Origin: a candidate division FCPU426 bacterium
GTDB taxonomy: Bacteria > Oederibacteriota > Muellerivitia > Muellerivitales > Muellerivitaceae
DNA: 64,000 nucleotides
Assembly (NCBI GenBank): GCA_027452205.1
Contig: DAIDGV010000024.1
Coordinates: forward strand, 156,750 to 220,749
Reading direction: 5' to 3'
How positions within the stretch are numbered: the stretch's first letter is position 1; each line of letters begins with the position of its first letter. The position numbers and the translations under genes were made by a program. The notes under the pieces were generated by a model. The model was given only the letters and a program-made list of their open reading frames with translations. It ran no database searches and had not been told where the DNA came from. Shown piece by piece: positions 49,670 to 59,018 of this stretch.

Positions 49670-49915
49670 TCGCTTTTTAAAAGCCTTTTCCTTCAACAAA
49701 AATCTAATTTTGGCTCATTCTTTTGCGTTTATAAAAGAATTGGATAACTGATAATTTACGAGCACTTCTTAGTTTTCCCTTTTGTTATATTTTCACCCGC
49801 TACCTTTGCATATGAATTTCGGGAATTTATTGGAATAGCGACTTAAATCAATTTTAGCTTGAATGAAAGCGCTTTTATCAAAGACTTATTGGCTCTTAAA
49901 CGTGAGGCTCTCTAA

Positions 49916-50287
49916 ATGAATAAAAAATACATCTTCCTAATCCTTCTAATTTCCATCTTTCTCATCTTAACGCCAGCCCTTTGGCCTAAAGCGTCTCGGT
50001 TTTCTTTTCATGTCTCCGCCTCAAAACGATTCGCGACCCAAGACTGGTTTGAAAAGCAAAACAAAGACGCTGAACACGAACGACCGACGGATGGCGAAGA
50101 AAGCCATAACGGGGACGATTCCCTTATCTATAAAAAAAGAATGCGGGATTTCCGCGCCTATCCCCTAACTACCATTCCGCAAAACGCAAAGCTCAACGCA
50201 TTCCAACAGTTCCAAAGTCTTTATCCGGAGAACCAGTCCTTGAACTGGAAATCCGTGTCTACCGGAAAGAATCCATATGCCCGGTAA
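49916..50287 (+). CDS. small secreted protein of unknown function
   Basis: 123 residues. MNKKYIFLILLISIFLILTP is a signal peptide or anchor; the rest is charged and soluble (KQNKDAEHERPTDGEESHNG). No family recognised. GAGG precedes the ATG. Its last 11 bases overlap the start of the large secreted propeller gene, so the two are coupled and may be functionally paired, for example as a helper for export. The 246 bases upstream (49670-49915) are AT-rich and hold no clear gene. Confidence 0.72.
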   Translation: MNKKYIFLILLISIFLILTPALWPKASRFSFHVSASKRFATQDWFEKQNKDAEHERPTDGEESHNGDDSLIYKKRMRDFRAYPLTTIPQNAKLNAFQQFQSLYPENQSLNWKSVSTGKNPYAR

Positions 50288-53200
50288 GCGAATACTCCTT
50301 TTATCCTTTCTCCTCATTTTTTCCTGGGTAATAACCGCTTGGGATTCGCCGCTCTTGGCTCAAAGCTGGATCCCCGCGGGTCCGATCTATTTGACCGGTG
50401 GTTACAATCCTTCGGTGCAAAGGAACAATGGTCGTATTTGGGCCATGGCGGTAGACCCCAGTAACACCCAGCACATCTTGATCGATTCGGACTCTGGCGG
50501 TATCTGGCAAACCACCAATGGCGGTAGCACTTGGACACCCCAAACGGACAATTACCCCTCATTCAACGTTTCAGCGAACAATAACTCGGGCGGGCTCGCA
50601 TTTTGCGCGGGCACACCCAGCGTCGTTTATGCCAATACCCAACCCGCGGAAGATGGCTGGGGAGGCGTCATCAAGTCCACCGATGGCGGTTCCACTTGGA
50701 CCGAAGTGGCGACCTACAACACCATCCTAGGATCCAATTATTACCTTGATGTCCGGGACCTGATCGTCGACCCAAGCAACCCCAATAATGTAGAAATCGA
50801 TTGCGGTTTTTATTGTTACTGCCCGAGTTGGGGAAAATATGGTGGCGTTTATAAGTCCACCGATGGCGGCACGACTTGGAGCCACTCCTTCACGGGAGCT
50901 TACGGATTGTCCGGTCCTTCCCTACTTGCCTCTTCATCCAGCTTTAGCGATCAATATTTTGGGAATAGCTCCACCGCCTCCGCCAATGCGACAGGTCTTT
51001 ATCGCACAACCAATGGCGGGACCAGTTGGGCCGCTATATCCGGCCCTTGGAACTCTTTGGCCAGTTTGACCAATGTTTGGTGTGCCATCTCTCCTTCGAA
51101 CCCCAGTGTTCTATATGTCATTACCAATGGCAACGGCAGCTGTTATGGCGCCAATGGTTTTTACATGACCAGTAATGCTTGGGCCGCCGCACCCACTTGG
51201 ACCACCCTGACCACCCCCATGAGCAGCCCTGATGGCTTTACGGTGAACCCGACCAATTCCAATTTGGTCTATATCGACTTTTATAACTACTACGGAAGTA
51301 CCTGCGGTCCCAATTGGTCCAACTATGAATATTTCGATCTTTCCAATGGCGCTACATCCGCCTGGATCGTAACGGGAAGCGGCTCCACCGCCCCTTTCCA
51401 CGCGGATGGTCGCGACCTCTGCTGGCAGGGCTCGAACCTGTTAGCTAGCTGTGATGGCGGTATTTTTAAAAGCACTGACGGCGGAAACACCTTTAACGAC
51501 AGCATCAACGAGGGCGGCCTGCAGACCATGCTGATCTATGAACAATCCGGTGCCATCATGCCGGGTCATCCCACCAGCATCATGGGCGGAGGATGCCAGG
51601 ATAACGGCACCCAATTGGCCACCGGTGGCGGTGTTTTTAATGAAAAACTGATCGGCGGCGACGGATGGAGCGGTCAACAGTCCATTTTTGGGGATACCCT
51701 GGGTTACTTTGCCTGGGTTCACGGGACCGTTTCTCGTTCCTTCAATGGATGGGGCACCACTGCCCAGGTAGGTTCCTTAAGCGGCATTAAAAGCATTGCC
51801 CGTTCGCTGAATAATCAAAACTATGTCATCGCCGGGGCTGGTGGGGTGCTTCATGAAGCCACGGACTTTTGGAGCAATCCCACCGCTTCCAGCGTCGCTT
51901 GGAATTCGATCAGTCCAACGGTTCTTACTTCCGGCGGTGCCTCGGCAACCATCAGTTATGTTCAATTTGCCCCTTCGGACACCACCAACAAGACCATCGC
52001 TTTGATGACAGCGGATAACCAAATTTGGACGACCAGTAACGGCGGCACTTCCTGGAACGGGCCTGTCACTAGCGGTCTTCCTAACCGCAACTTGACCCAG
52101 ATCACCTTTGACCCGACCAATTCCAATATCCTTTATGTGGTTTTATCCGGCTATAGTTCCAACACACCCAGTACGCCCGGTCACATTTTCAGGACAACGA
52201 ATGCTTTAGCTGCCAACCCGACTTGGACCAAGACCGATGACGGGGTGGACATTCCCCATAACTGTATCGTGGTGGACCCGAACAGCCCCACGGACATTTA
52301 TGTAGGCACCGATATCGGAATGCTCTATAGCATGAATAGCGGGACCAATTGGACCGCCATGAACCCGGCGACCACCGGGATGCCGAACGCGAACATCGGA
52401 ACCCTTATCTTCGACAAACCCACCGGCATACTGACCGCTTGGACCTTTGGCCGGGGAATTTTCCAATTGGATACTTCCCATTCCGCCACTGCCACGTCGA
52501 CCCAGACCCACACCATGACTTCCACCATGACAAGGACCGCTACTGCGACTTCAACCAACACCCCCGGGTCCACCAGCACCTTTACGAACACCGTCACCTC
52601 GACAAGCACTCAAACGGTCACCGTCACCCATACCGTCACTTCCACGGTCACGAACAGTTCAACCCAAACTGTTACTCAAACCCCGGCCAACAGTTCAACA
52701 TCGACGGCAACTTCAACCTCTTCTTCTACGTCCAGCCCAGCTAACACCTCCACGAACACCCAAACCGCCACCGACACACTCACGCTCCCCAACACGGCGA
52801 CTTCAACAACCACCTCTAGCTCTACGCCAACGGCCACTCCAACCGTAACCCAGACCCCTACCGCCAGTGCGACCCACACTACCACTCAAGCTAATACGGC
52901 CACGGCTACCGCGATACATTCAATGACCAGTACCAACACATCCACTCCGACTTCCCCCAATACCGCTTCCGCCACGGCAACCCTCTCTATGACCGCTTCT
53001 TCCACCGCCACCAACCTCAATACGACCACGGGTACGGCCACCCGGACTTCAACCGCCACGACCACCTGCACCTCAACTTCCACATCGACGAAGACCGTCA
53101 CCACGACCGCCACGTCGACCCAAACCCATACCGTGACCCAAACCAACACACCCAACCTAACCTTGACACCTTTGGCCAATTGTCCAGGCATTCCCGATTG

Positions 53201-53642
53201 GAACAGCAACACATTCGCTTACACCAAAGGACAAGTGGTCGGTTTCAATGGGCACTATTACACCTGCGCTCAAAACCATACTTCGAACCCGGCCCTCTAT
53301 CCTTCTTCCCAGCCTTCACTATGGTTGGACATGGGTCCTTGCGGGACCACCCCCACTCCGGTAACCGGCATCGGGACCCCCGTGATCTATCCCAACCCCA
53401 ATCCCGGGACGCCTATCCATATCGCTATACCTATCACCGCCCCGACGAATGTCACCGTGAAGATCTACACCTTATCCTTCCGGCGCATCCAACAAACGAC
53501 TTATACCGATTTGATTCCTGGAACGGACGTGGTTCTACCCTTAGCCGATAGCTGGGGTCACCGCCTCGCCAACGGGCTCTACTACATCGAGGTTGTCGCG
53601 AATGGAAAATCGTCGATCGGCAAGCTTTTGGTTATTCAGTAA
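50277..53642 (+). CDS. giant secreted propeller protein with Thr/Ser linker, CBM-like and sorting-like domains
   Basis: 1121 residues. Signal peptide (~1-30). Residues ~30-745: BNR/Asp-box propeller repeats of the sortilin/GH74 type (STDGGSTWTE, TTNGGTSWAAI, SMNSGTNWTAM), giving two propellers' worth. Residues ~748-985: a Thr/Ser tract (STSTFTNTVTSTSTQ-like) with few other residues. Residues ~990-1040: a chitin-binding-like CBM5/12 module (WNSNTFAYTKGQVVGFNGHYY, SLWLDMGPC). Residues ~1045-1121: an Ig-like C-terminal domain (VIYPNPNPGTPI ... LANGLYYIEVVANGKSSIGK) as in proteins sorted by type IX secretion. It probably binds or cuts polysaccharide at the surface. The catalytic acids of GH74 could not be assigned with confidence. 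Confidence 0.85.
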   Translation: MPGKRILLLSFLLIFSWVITAWDSPLLAQSWIPAGPIYLTGGYNPSVQRNNGRIWAMAVDPSNTQHILIDSDSGGIWQTTNGGSTWTPQTDNYPSFNVSANNNSGGLAFCAGTPSVVYANTQPAEDGWGGVIKSTDGGSTWTEVATYNTILGSNYYLDVRDLIVDPSNPNNVEIDCGFYCYCPSWGKYGGVYKSTDGGTTWSHSFTGAYGLSGPSLLASSSSFSDQYFGNSSTASANATGLYRTTNGGTSWAAISGPWNSLASLTNVWCAISPSNPSVLYVITNGNGSCYGANGFYMTSNAWAAAPTWTTLTTPMSSPDGFTVNPTNSNLVYIDFYNYYGSTCGPNWSNYEYFDLSNGATSAWIVTGSGSTAPFHADGRDLCWQGSNLLASCDGGIFKSTDGGNTFNDSINEGGLQTMLIYEQSGAIMPGHPTSIMGGGCQDNGTQLATGGGVFNEKLIGGDGWSGQQSIFGDTLGYFAWVHGTVSRSFNGWGTTAQVGSLSGIKSIARSLNNQNYVIAGAGGVLHEATDFWSNPTASSVAWNSISPTVLTSGGASATISYVQFAPSDTTNKTIALMTADNQIWTTSNGGTSWNGPVTSGLPNRNLTQITFDPTNSNILYVVLSGYSSNTPSTPGHIFRTTNALAANPTWTKTDDGVDIPHNCIVVDPNSPTDIYVGTDIGMLYSMNSGTNWTAMNPATTGMPNANIGTLIFDKPTGILTAWTFGRGIFQLDTSHSATATSTQTHTMTSTMTRTATATSTNTPGSTSTFTNTVTSTSTQTVTVTHTVTSTVTNSSTQTVTQTPANSSTSTATSTSSSTSSPANTSTNTQTATDTLTLPNTATSTTTSSSTPTATPTVTQTPTASATHTTTQANTATATAIHSMTSTNTSTPTSPNTASATATLSMTASSTATNLNTTTGTATRTSTATTTCTSTSTSTKTVTTTATSTQTHTVTQTNTPNLTLTPLANCPGIPDWNSNTFAYTKGQVVGFNGHYYTCAQNHTSNPALYPSSQPSLWLDMGPCGTTPTPVTGIGTPVIYPNPNPGTPIHIAIPITAPTNVTVKIYTLSFRRIQQTTYTDLIPGTDVVLPLADSWGHRLANGLYYIEVVANGKSSIGKLLVIQ

Positions 53643-53662
53643 TTTTGAATAAAGGAGTTTTT

Positions 53663-53860
53663 ATGGAAAATGGCAATCCACTTAATCAACGCCAGCATCA
53701 TCGGGCTAAATTGAACGGTTCCGTCACGCTTCATCCCGTTCTTCCCTCTAAATTAAGCAACACGCTGGAAGTTCACCCGGTGAGTTCCGCCTTCAAAGGG
53801 ATCGATGTCAGCGAAGGGGGCCTTTGTTTGGAATTGGGTGATACGAATAACCCCAGCTGA
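53663..53860 (+). CDS. PilZ-like domain stub
   Basis: 65 residues from ATG 53663 (GGAG upstream), with RQHHRAKLNGSVTL and GIDVSEGGLCLEL, the RxxxR and D/NxSxxG motifs of c-di-GMP-binding PilZ domains. The protein stops at TGA 53858-53860, about half-way through a usual PilZ domain. The frame stays open for 41 further codons to TAG 53984-53986, ending just before the TonB receptor gene. Either a short PilZ variant, a nonsense mutation, or chance. It would give a c-di-GMP output beside the tandem cyclases some 10 kb upstream. Confidence 0.65.
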   Translation: MENGNPLNQRQHHRAKLNGSVTLHPVLPSKLSNTLEVHPVSSAFKGIDVSEGGLCLELGDTNNPS

Positions 53861-54006
53861 GCCTTTGAGCTTAACGCCCAATCACGTCAATCGATTTACA
53901 AAAGCAGCTTTCGGATGGACATTTCTATTTCTGAATCACGCGGTCAAGGTTATAAACTAACCCCGCTCGTTCAAGCTATGCAATAGAACTAAAAGGGATC
54001 AGGCCC

Positions 54007-56088
54007 ATGAAGGTCATATTTTCAGTGGCGCTCATGCTGATTGGGGGAATTTTCTCCCTCGTAAGCGCCCAAACCCCGACCCCTGTCCTGACCGCGCCGA
54101 CGATCGTTCCGGTCCCGACAACTCCTTCACCCCGGCCCGTGATCCAGATCACCGCTCCCAAACCCACCTCCACGGTTGAGACCGAGGCTTCCATGGCGAC
54201 CCTTCCCGAAGTGGAAGTCTATGGTCAGCTGGCTAGTTTGTCCGACAAGACTCTCAGTGACGCTGAATTGGAGAACGTGAAGAACACCGCCGACCTGAGC
54301 GCCGCCTTGGATCATTTATCCGGTCTGGAAACCCAAGGCGAGGGTTTAGGCAAGACCTGGAGCGCGCTGGCCGTTCGCGGCCAATCCTTCCGGGATACGC
54401 TCGTCCTGGTCAACGGGGTGCGGGTGCCTGAAAGTTTCAATCTGGGGGATATTCCCACGGACAGCATCGAGAAGGTCGAGGTCTTAGAAGGACCCCAAGC
54501 CTTGGTCTATGGCTCCGACGCCATTGGCGGCGTGGTGAATATCGTGACCAAGACCGACGAACCCATGCCTACCAGCCTTTCGACCAGCCAGGGCGACTTT
54601 AACACTTACCAATTCCGGGCCTCCACCGGCACCTTCGACGTGGGTTCGGTGCATAACGTCCTGAGCGGAAGCTGGTACACCACCGACGGTTACTTGGCCA
54701 CGGCCACCACCGCGAACACCAGCGGCACCACCGTTACTTTGGGCTTCACCGACGAAGTGCATTGGGACATCGACCACACCGCGTCCTGGAAAATGGATGG
54801 CGATCAATATTCCCTCTCCAGCGGCTTTTTCCGCCACATCGGCAGCGCCCCGGATTCGGATAACGTCATCGCCGCGGGCACCGACCAATATGACCTGGAT
54901 GGCCGCCAGGACGCTTGGGGCGCCCAAAGTGTGTTCAACATCACCCACCCCCTGGGTTCGGGTTGGACCTTAAGCCCGACCCTTTACGGCAATTATTCCA
55001 ACGTGATCCGTTCCAACCCCATCGGGGCCGACCCTACCTCCGGCGTTTACTATCCTTATTTGAACCAATATTTGAATTACGGCGCCCAGGCCTATGTTTC
55101 GGGCAATATGGAAGGCTTCTTTAAAGAAGTGAACATTGGCGTAGAAGCCCGGGACGAAAGCCTTTGGAGCGGCCTTTATGGCGATGTTTCCCGCAAGGTT
55201 GGTTCTTTTTTGGCCGATGCGACTTTGAGCTTGGCGGATAACTTGCGCTTGGATCTGGCCAACCATGTGGACTATTACACCGACTTTAATTGGTCCGATA
55301 ACCCTACTGGGGCTTTGGTACTGGATGTAGATAAGGATTGGCAATGGCATTTGAGCGCTGGAAAGGGCCACAAGGTACCGACCTTTGACGAACTCTACTT
55401 ACCCAACACCAATTTCGCCAACCTACCCGCGGATCTCTTGGCTCAATTCCAGAACTCGCCTTTCGCCTCTGCCTGGAATGGGGTCAAGGGCAACCCAAAC
55501 CTGGTGCCCGAGGACGCTATCAACAGCGAACTGGGCACGGATATTCACTTGGGTGACCTGCTGATCCAATTGAACGGCTTCGCCAATTACTATAACAACC
55601 TCATCAATCCCCAAGTGGACACCTCGGACAACTTCTGGACCTACGTGAATATCGACCATGCCTTGTTCATTGGTACTGAGAACAGTTTGCGGATTAAATT
55701 GACCGATTGGTTGACGCCCAATAGCACCGTGACCTGGCTGTCCGCCACGGACCAGAATGGCAACGACATCCAGGGCCGCCTGCACTTCAAGTGGACCCTA
55801 GGGGCCGAGATCAAGCCGGAAAAACAATGGAGCCTCGAGTTGACTGGCCGCTACGTAGAACGTTACCCGGTCACCGCCCAATATCTAACGGACTTCAAAC
55901 AGACCAATGGCATCGCGGTCCCGCCGGGCAATTATTGGGACACCAGTATCGACGCCAAGTTCATGGTTTCCCCGCACTTGAAGGGCTTCTTGTCCGTGGA
56001 GAATGTGCTGAACCAGACCATGGCTTCCCTGCAAGGCATCAGCCTCCCGGGCCGCTATGAAGAAGCAGGCCTTCAGGCTGACTTTTAA
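54007..56088 (+). CDS. TonB-dependent outer-membrane receptor
   Basis: 693 residues. Signal peptide, then a Pro/Thr-rich stretch (about 20-65), a plug domain (about 70-190) with LVLVNGVRVPES and EKVEVLEGPQALVYGSDAIGGVVNIVTK, and a 22-strand barrel ending in YEEAGLQADF with terminal Phe. The plug is of the BtuB/vitamin-B12-receptor type, but specificity cannot be told; metH elsewhere shows the cell uses cobalamin. A TonB box is not obvious. No cobalamin riboswitch is visible upstream. Confidence 0.92.
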   Translation: MKVIFSVALMLIGGIFSLVSAQTPTPVLTAPTIVPVPTTPSPRPVIQITAPKPTSTVETEASMATLPEVEVYGQLASLSDKTLSDAELENVKNTADLSAALDHLSGLETQGEGLGKTWSALAVRGQSFRDTLVLVNGVRVPESFNLGDIPTDSIEKVEVLEGPQALVYGSDAIGGVVNIVTKTDEPMPTSLSTSQGDFNTYQFRASTGTFDVGSVHNVLSGSWYTTDGYLATATTANTSGTTVTLGFTDEVHWDIDHTASWKMDGDQYSLSSGFFRHIGSAPDSDNVIAAGTDQYDLDGRQDAWGAQSVFNITHPLGSGWTLSPTLYGNYSNVIRSNPIGADPTSGVYYPYLNQYLNYGAQAYVSGNMEGFFKEVNIGVEARDESLWSGLYGDVSRKVGSFLADATLSLADNLRLDLANHVDYYTDFNWSDNPTGALVLDVDKDWQWHLSAGKGHKVPTFDELYLPNTNFANLPADLLAQFQNSPFASAWNGVKGNPNLVPEDAINSELGTDIHLGDLLIQLNGFANYYNNLINPQVDTSDNFWTYVNIDHALFIGTENSLRIKLTDWLTPNSTVTWLSATDQNGNDIQGRLHFKWTLGAEIKPEKQWSLELTGRYVERYPVTAQYLTDFKQTNGIAVPPGNYWDTSIDAKFMVSPHLKGFLSVENVLNQTMASLQGISLPGRYEEAGLQADF

Positions 56089-56529
56089 CCATCCGACCGG
56101 GATCTGATCTTTCGTTTTATAGAAAACTTCTCAAACACCTAAAGTTTTGGGACTTATATATTTAAATCCCTAACAGCTTTCTTTTTTGCCCCTTCGATCT
56201 CAAGCCCTCATCCATCAACGGGACCTGGAAACTGAGATGAGGAACATTGTTTCGCTCCACGTATCCCCCGTGGGAAAAGGCCTTACAGGGGATAGGTGGA
56301 GCGGGACTATTGTTTGACCGGACCTTATCCCAAATCGGTGACGGATGGTGGTCTGAGTGGAGAAGGTCGAAAAAGAAAAAAGCACCAAAAGGAACATTAC
56401 GAGGGAATTAAGTATGTAATTCCCAAAGTTTTAACAAGAAAACAACAAAACCCTACAGCTATCCGGCCCAAGCACCGGTACGATAAAAAAACACCGACGT
56501 CCAAACCGTCATCCCCACTAGGAGCTTTT
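56089..56529 (+). other. 441-base gap with a long hairpin
   Basis: No gene. It holds CGCTCCACGTATCCCC (56253-56268) facing GGGGATAGGTGGAGCG (56288-56303), 15 of 16 pairs, and a smaller GGGAATT/AATTCCC hairpin (56403-56409 / 56418-56424). Neither is followed by a good T-run. It may be a regulatory leader for the hydrolase gene or a mobile-repeat relic. Confidence 0.5.
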
Positions 56530-57222
56530 ATGTCCTCAGAAAAAGTCGTTCTTACCCTGCCCGATGGTTCTTCCATGCAAACCTATGTCATGCACCCCAA
56601 GGGCAAACCCAAAGCGGGCCTGATCTTATTCTTGGAAGTTTATGGGATCACCGCCCATATCCGCCGCTGCGCCAGCCGCTTTGCCGAGGAAGGTTATTTG
56701 GTCATTGTTCCCGAATTGTTCCACCGCACCGCACATGCCGGGGCCGAGTTCAGCTATACCGAATTTGAAGCGGCGAAACCCCATTACCTGGCCCTGACCC
56801 TGCCCGGATTGGAAGCGGACGCAAAGGCCTGTTACGACTGGCTGAAAGAGAACAAGGTCCCTAAGATCGGGTCCGTGGGTTATTGCCTGGGGGGCCGGGT
56901 CTCCTTTTTGGCCAACGCCACCCTTCCTTTGGATGCAGCGATCAGTTATTACGGCCGTATCGCCCCGGATCTTTTGGAAAGGGCTAAGGACCAGCATGGG
57001 CCACTTTTGATGTTCTGGGGCGGGGCGGACAAGGGGATCACCCATGAACTAGCCACCGCCGCCGTGGACGCCGTGCGCGCGGCGGGCAAGGCCTATACCT
57101 CGGTCGTTTTTTCCCAAGCGGAGCACGCCTTTAACTGTGACGACCGGCCCAGTTTCAACGCCGAGGCTTCCGAGCAAGCCTGGGGCATGAGCATCGCTTT
57201 CTTCAAGAAACACCTGGGTTAA
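56530..57222 (+). CDS. dienelactone hydrolase-family protein
   Basis: 230 residues from ATG 56530 (AGGAG upstream). An alpha/beta-hydrolase of the DLH type: LILFLEVYGITAHIRRCASRFAEEGY, the catalytic Cys in GSVGYCLGGR, Asp in WGGADKGI and His in QAEHAFNC. The family hydrolyses lactones or esters. A DODA-type ring-cleaving dioxygenase gene follows 70 bases downstream on the same strand, so a joint role in aromatic breakdown is possible but not shown. Confidence 0.92.
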   Translation: MSSEKVVLTLPDGSSMQTYVMHPKGKPKAGLILFLEVYGITAHIRRCASRFAEEGYLVIVPELFHRTAHAGAEFSYTEFEAAKPHYLALTLPGLEADAKACYDWLKENKVPKIGSVGYCLGGRVSFLANATLPLDAAISYYGRIAPDLLERAKDQHGPLLMFWGGADKGITHELATAAVDAVRAAGKAYTSVVFSQAEHAFNCDDRPSFNAEASEQAWGMSIAFFKKHLG

Positions 57223-57292
57223 CCGGCCGTTATTTACCCAATCTTTTCGAAGACTAGCTTGGCTTTTATCGAAAAGCCCCTATCTTAAGGGC

Positions 57293-58087
57293 ATGAACAC
57301 TCCCCCTTTGATGCCCATCGGCTTTATCGGTCACGGCTCCCCCATGACGGCCTTGGAAAAGGACGGCGCCCCCGCCCTTTGGACCCAATGGGCCAAAGCT
57401 ATGCCCAAACCCCGGGCAGTGGTGATGGTCTCCGCCCACTGGATCATGAAACCGGTCCATATCGGGCCCAACCAAACGACCCCGCTGATCTATGATTTTT
57501 ATGGTTTTCCCGACGAGCTTTACGACGCCCGCTATGAGGCCCCTGGTTCGGCCGAACTTTCCAAAGAGGTCTTTGAGGCCTTGTCCGCGGCGGACCTGAA
57601 ACCCATTGAGAGCCATCAAAGGGGATTGGACCATGGCGCTTGGGCGCCCTTGATCCACCTTTATCCCCAGGCGGATGTTCCGGTCATCCAGGTTTCCATC
57701 GGCACCCGGGTACCCGCCGCGGAACATATCGCTTTAGGCCGGGCCCTGGCCCCCCTACGGGAAAAGGGCATCCTCATCATGGGCAGCGGCAATATTACCC
57801 ATAACCTGCGCGCGGCCAACTTTGGTCACCGGGAAGCCCCCCCCGTGAAATGGGCGAAGGACTTTGACGATTGGGTCGCGGACAAATTGGTGAACTTCGA
57901 CTTGGAAGCCCTGGCCCACTACACCCAAGCCCCCGGGGCCCGGTTCGCGGTGCCCACCGACGACCATTACAGCCCCCTGTTGATCGTGGCGGCGGCCGCT
58001 TCGGTCCACGGAACGCCCCAAGTCAAATTTCCCATCGAGGGCTTCGAGTATGAAAGCCTGTCCATGCGCTGCGTGGAGTTCAACTAA
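57293..58087 (+). CDS. DODA-type (LigB-superfamily) extradiol dioxygenase
   Basis: 264 residues, class III extradiol ring-cleavage fold: PIGFIGHGSPMTALE, VVMVSAHW and GLDHGAWAPL supply the metal-binding His/Glu set, and GSGNITHNLRAA and PTDDHYSPLLIVAAAAS close the site. It is closest in pattern to YgiD/4,5-DOPA dioxygenase. Zinc or iron at the site; natural substrate unknown. Preceded by an AAGGGC ribosome site. Confidence 0.92.
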   Translation: MNTPPLMPIGFIGHGSPMTALEKDGAPALWTQWAKAMPKPRAVVMVSAHWIMKPVHIGPNQTTPLIYDFYGFPDELYDARYEAPGSAELSKEVFEALSAADLKPIESHQRGLDHGAWAPLIHLYPQADVPVIQVSIGTRVPAAEHIALGRALAPLREKGILIMGSGNITHNLRAANFGHREAPPVKWAKDFDDWVADKLVNFDLEALAHYTQAPGARFAVPTDDHYSPLLIVAAAASVHGTPQVKFPIEGFEYESLSMRCVEFN

Positions 58088-58181
58088 ACTCCAGGGATTT
58101 TTTATTATTTGCCTTTCCCGCCTTTTTCGTTATCTTAGCCGCCAACAAAACCCGGCCTTATCCGGGAAAAGGACCTTTTAA

Positions 58182-59018
58182 ATGCACTTGATCCAGATCG
58201 TCATCCTGGCCTTGGTTCAGGGTTTTGCCGAGCTTTTACCCGTTTCCAGTTCCGCCCACGTCATCGTGGCCGAAAAGCTGATGGGGCTGGACCCAACTAC
58301 CCCTGAAATGACCCTTTTACTAGTCATGCTCCACACCGGAACTATGTTCGCCGTCATAGTCTATTTTTGGAAAGACTGGGCTTCCAATTACTTTCAGACC
58401 AGCTTTAAGGGTTGGGCTTTCACCAAGCAGGTCTTTTTGGCGACCCTGGTGACTGGTTTAGTGGGTTTAGGCCTGAAGGTGGTCATTGAGAAGGTCTTCA
58501 TGCGGGGGATGGAACACGCCGAGGTGGAAATGCTCTTCGGCAATATGAAACTGATCGCCATCGCCCTGGCTTGCGCGGGCCTTTTGATCCTTTTGGCCGC
58601 CAGCCGAGAGCGTTATTCCAGCAATGAACAGGGCTTGGGACCCAAGGAATCCATCTGGATCGGCCTCATTCAGGGACTTTGCCTACCCTTTCGGGGTTTT
58701 TCCCGGTCCGGAGCGACCATTTCGACCGGCATTCTCTTAAAGATATCCAAAGCCAAAGCCGAGGAGTTCAGCTTTGCCCTGGCGGTCGTCCTAACCCCTC
58801 CGGTCTTGCTTCAAGAGATCCACCGCTTACTCAAGGCCCATACCGCTACCGAGAGCTTAACTTCTTTATTAGGCTCTGGCCTTCTGGGCATGGGCCTTAG
58901 CTTTTTAGCAGGACTTTTGGCCCTGGGTTGGCTTTCGAGCTGGCTTTCCAAGGGCCGCTGGAAGTTCTTTGGGATCTATTGCTTGGCTTTTGCGCTGATT
59001 ATTTGGCTTTTGCAGTAA
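58182..59018 (+). CDS. uppP: undecaprenyl-diphosphate phosphatase
   Basis: 278 residues, eight spans. The catalytic motif (E/Q)xxxE is seen as LVQGFAELLPVSSSAHVIV near the N-terminus, and the second PGxSRSG-type motif as LPFRGFSRSGATISTG near residue 170. It recycles the lipid carrier for peptidoglycan and other envelope glycans. Strong AAGGA ribosome site. Carrier recycling fits the several lipid-linked-sugar transferases in the window. Confidence 0.95.
   Translation: MHLIQIVILALVQGFAELLPVSSSAHVIVAEKLMGLDPTTPEMTLLLVMLHTGTMFAVIVYFWKDWASNYFQTSFKGWAFTKQVFLATLVTGLVGLGLKVVIEKVFMRGMEHAEVEMLFGNMKLIAIALACAGLLILLAASRERYSSNEQGLGPKESIWIGLIQGLCLPFRGFSRSGATISTGILLKISKAKAEEFSFALAVVLTPPVLLQEIHRLLKAHTATESLTSLLGSGLLGMGLSFLAGLLALGWLSSWLSKGRWKFFGIYCLAFALIIWLLQ

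Noticed and set aside
52480-53170. Tandem DNA repeat as a mobile or CRISPR-like array
   Set aside because: The low-complexity run is the in-frame Thr/Ser linker of the secreted protein; units are irregular.
53858-53860. Selenocysteine or recoded TGA in the PilZ-like gene
   Set aside because: Other genes here end in TGA and no clear SECIS-like hairpin follows; PilZ proteins do not use selenocysteine.
53861-54006. Possible cobalamin riboswitch before the BtuB-like TonB receptor
   Set aside because: 146 bases is too short and no B12-box is readable; the frame in part continues the PilZ-like gene.
53560-56088. Long minus-strand open frames under the TonB receptor and propeller genes
   Set aside because: They lack ribosome sites and domain patterns and mirror clear genes on the plus strand.
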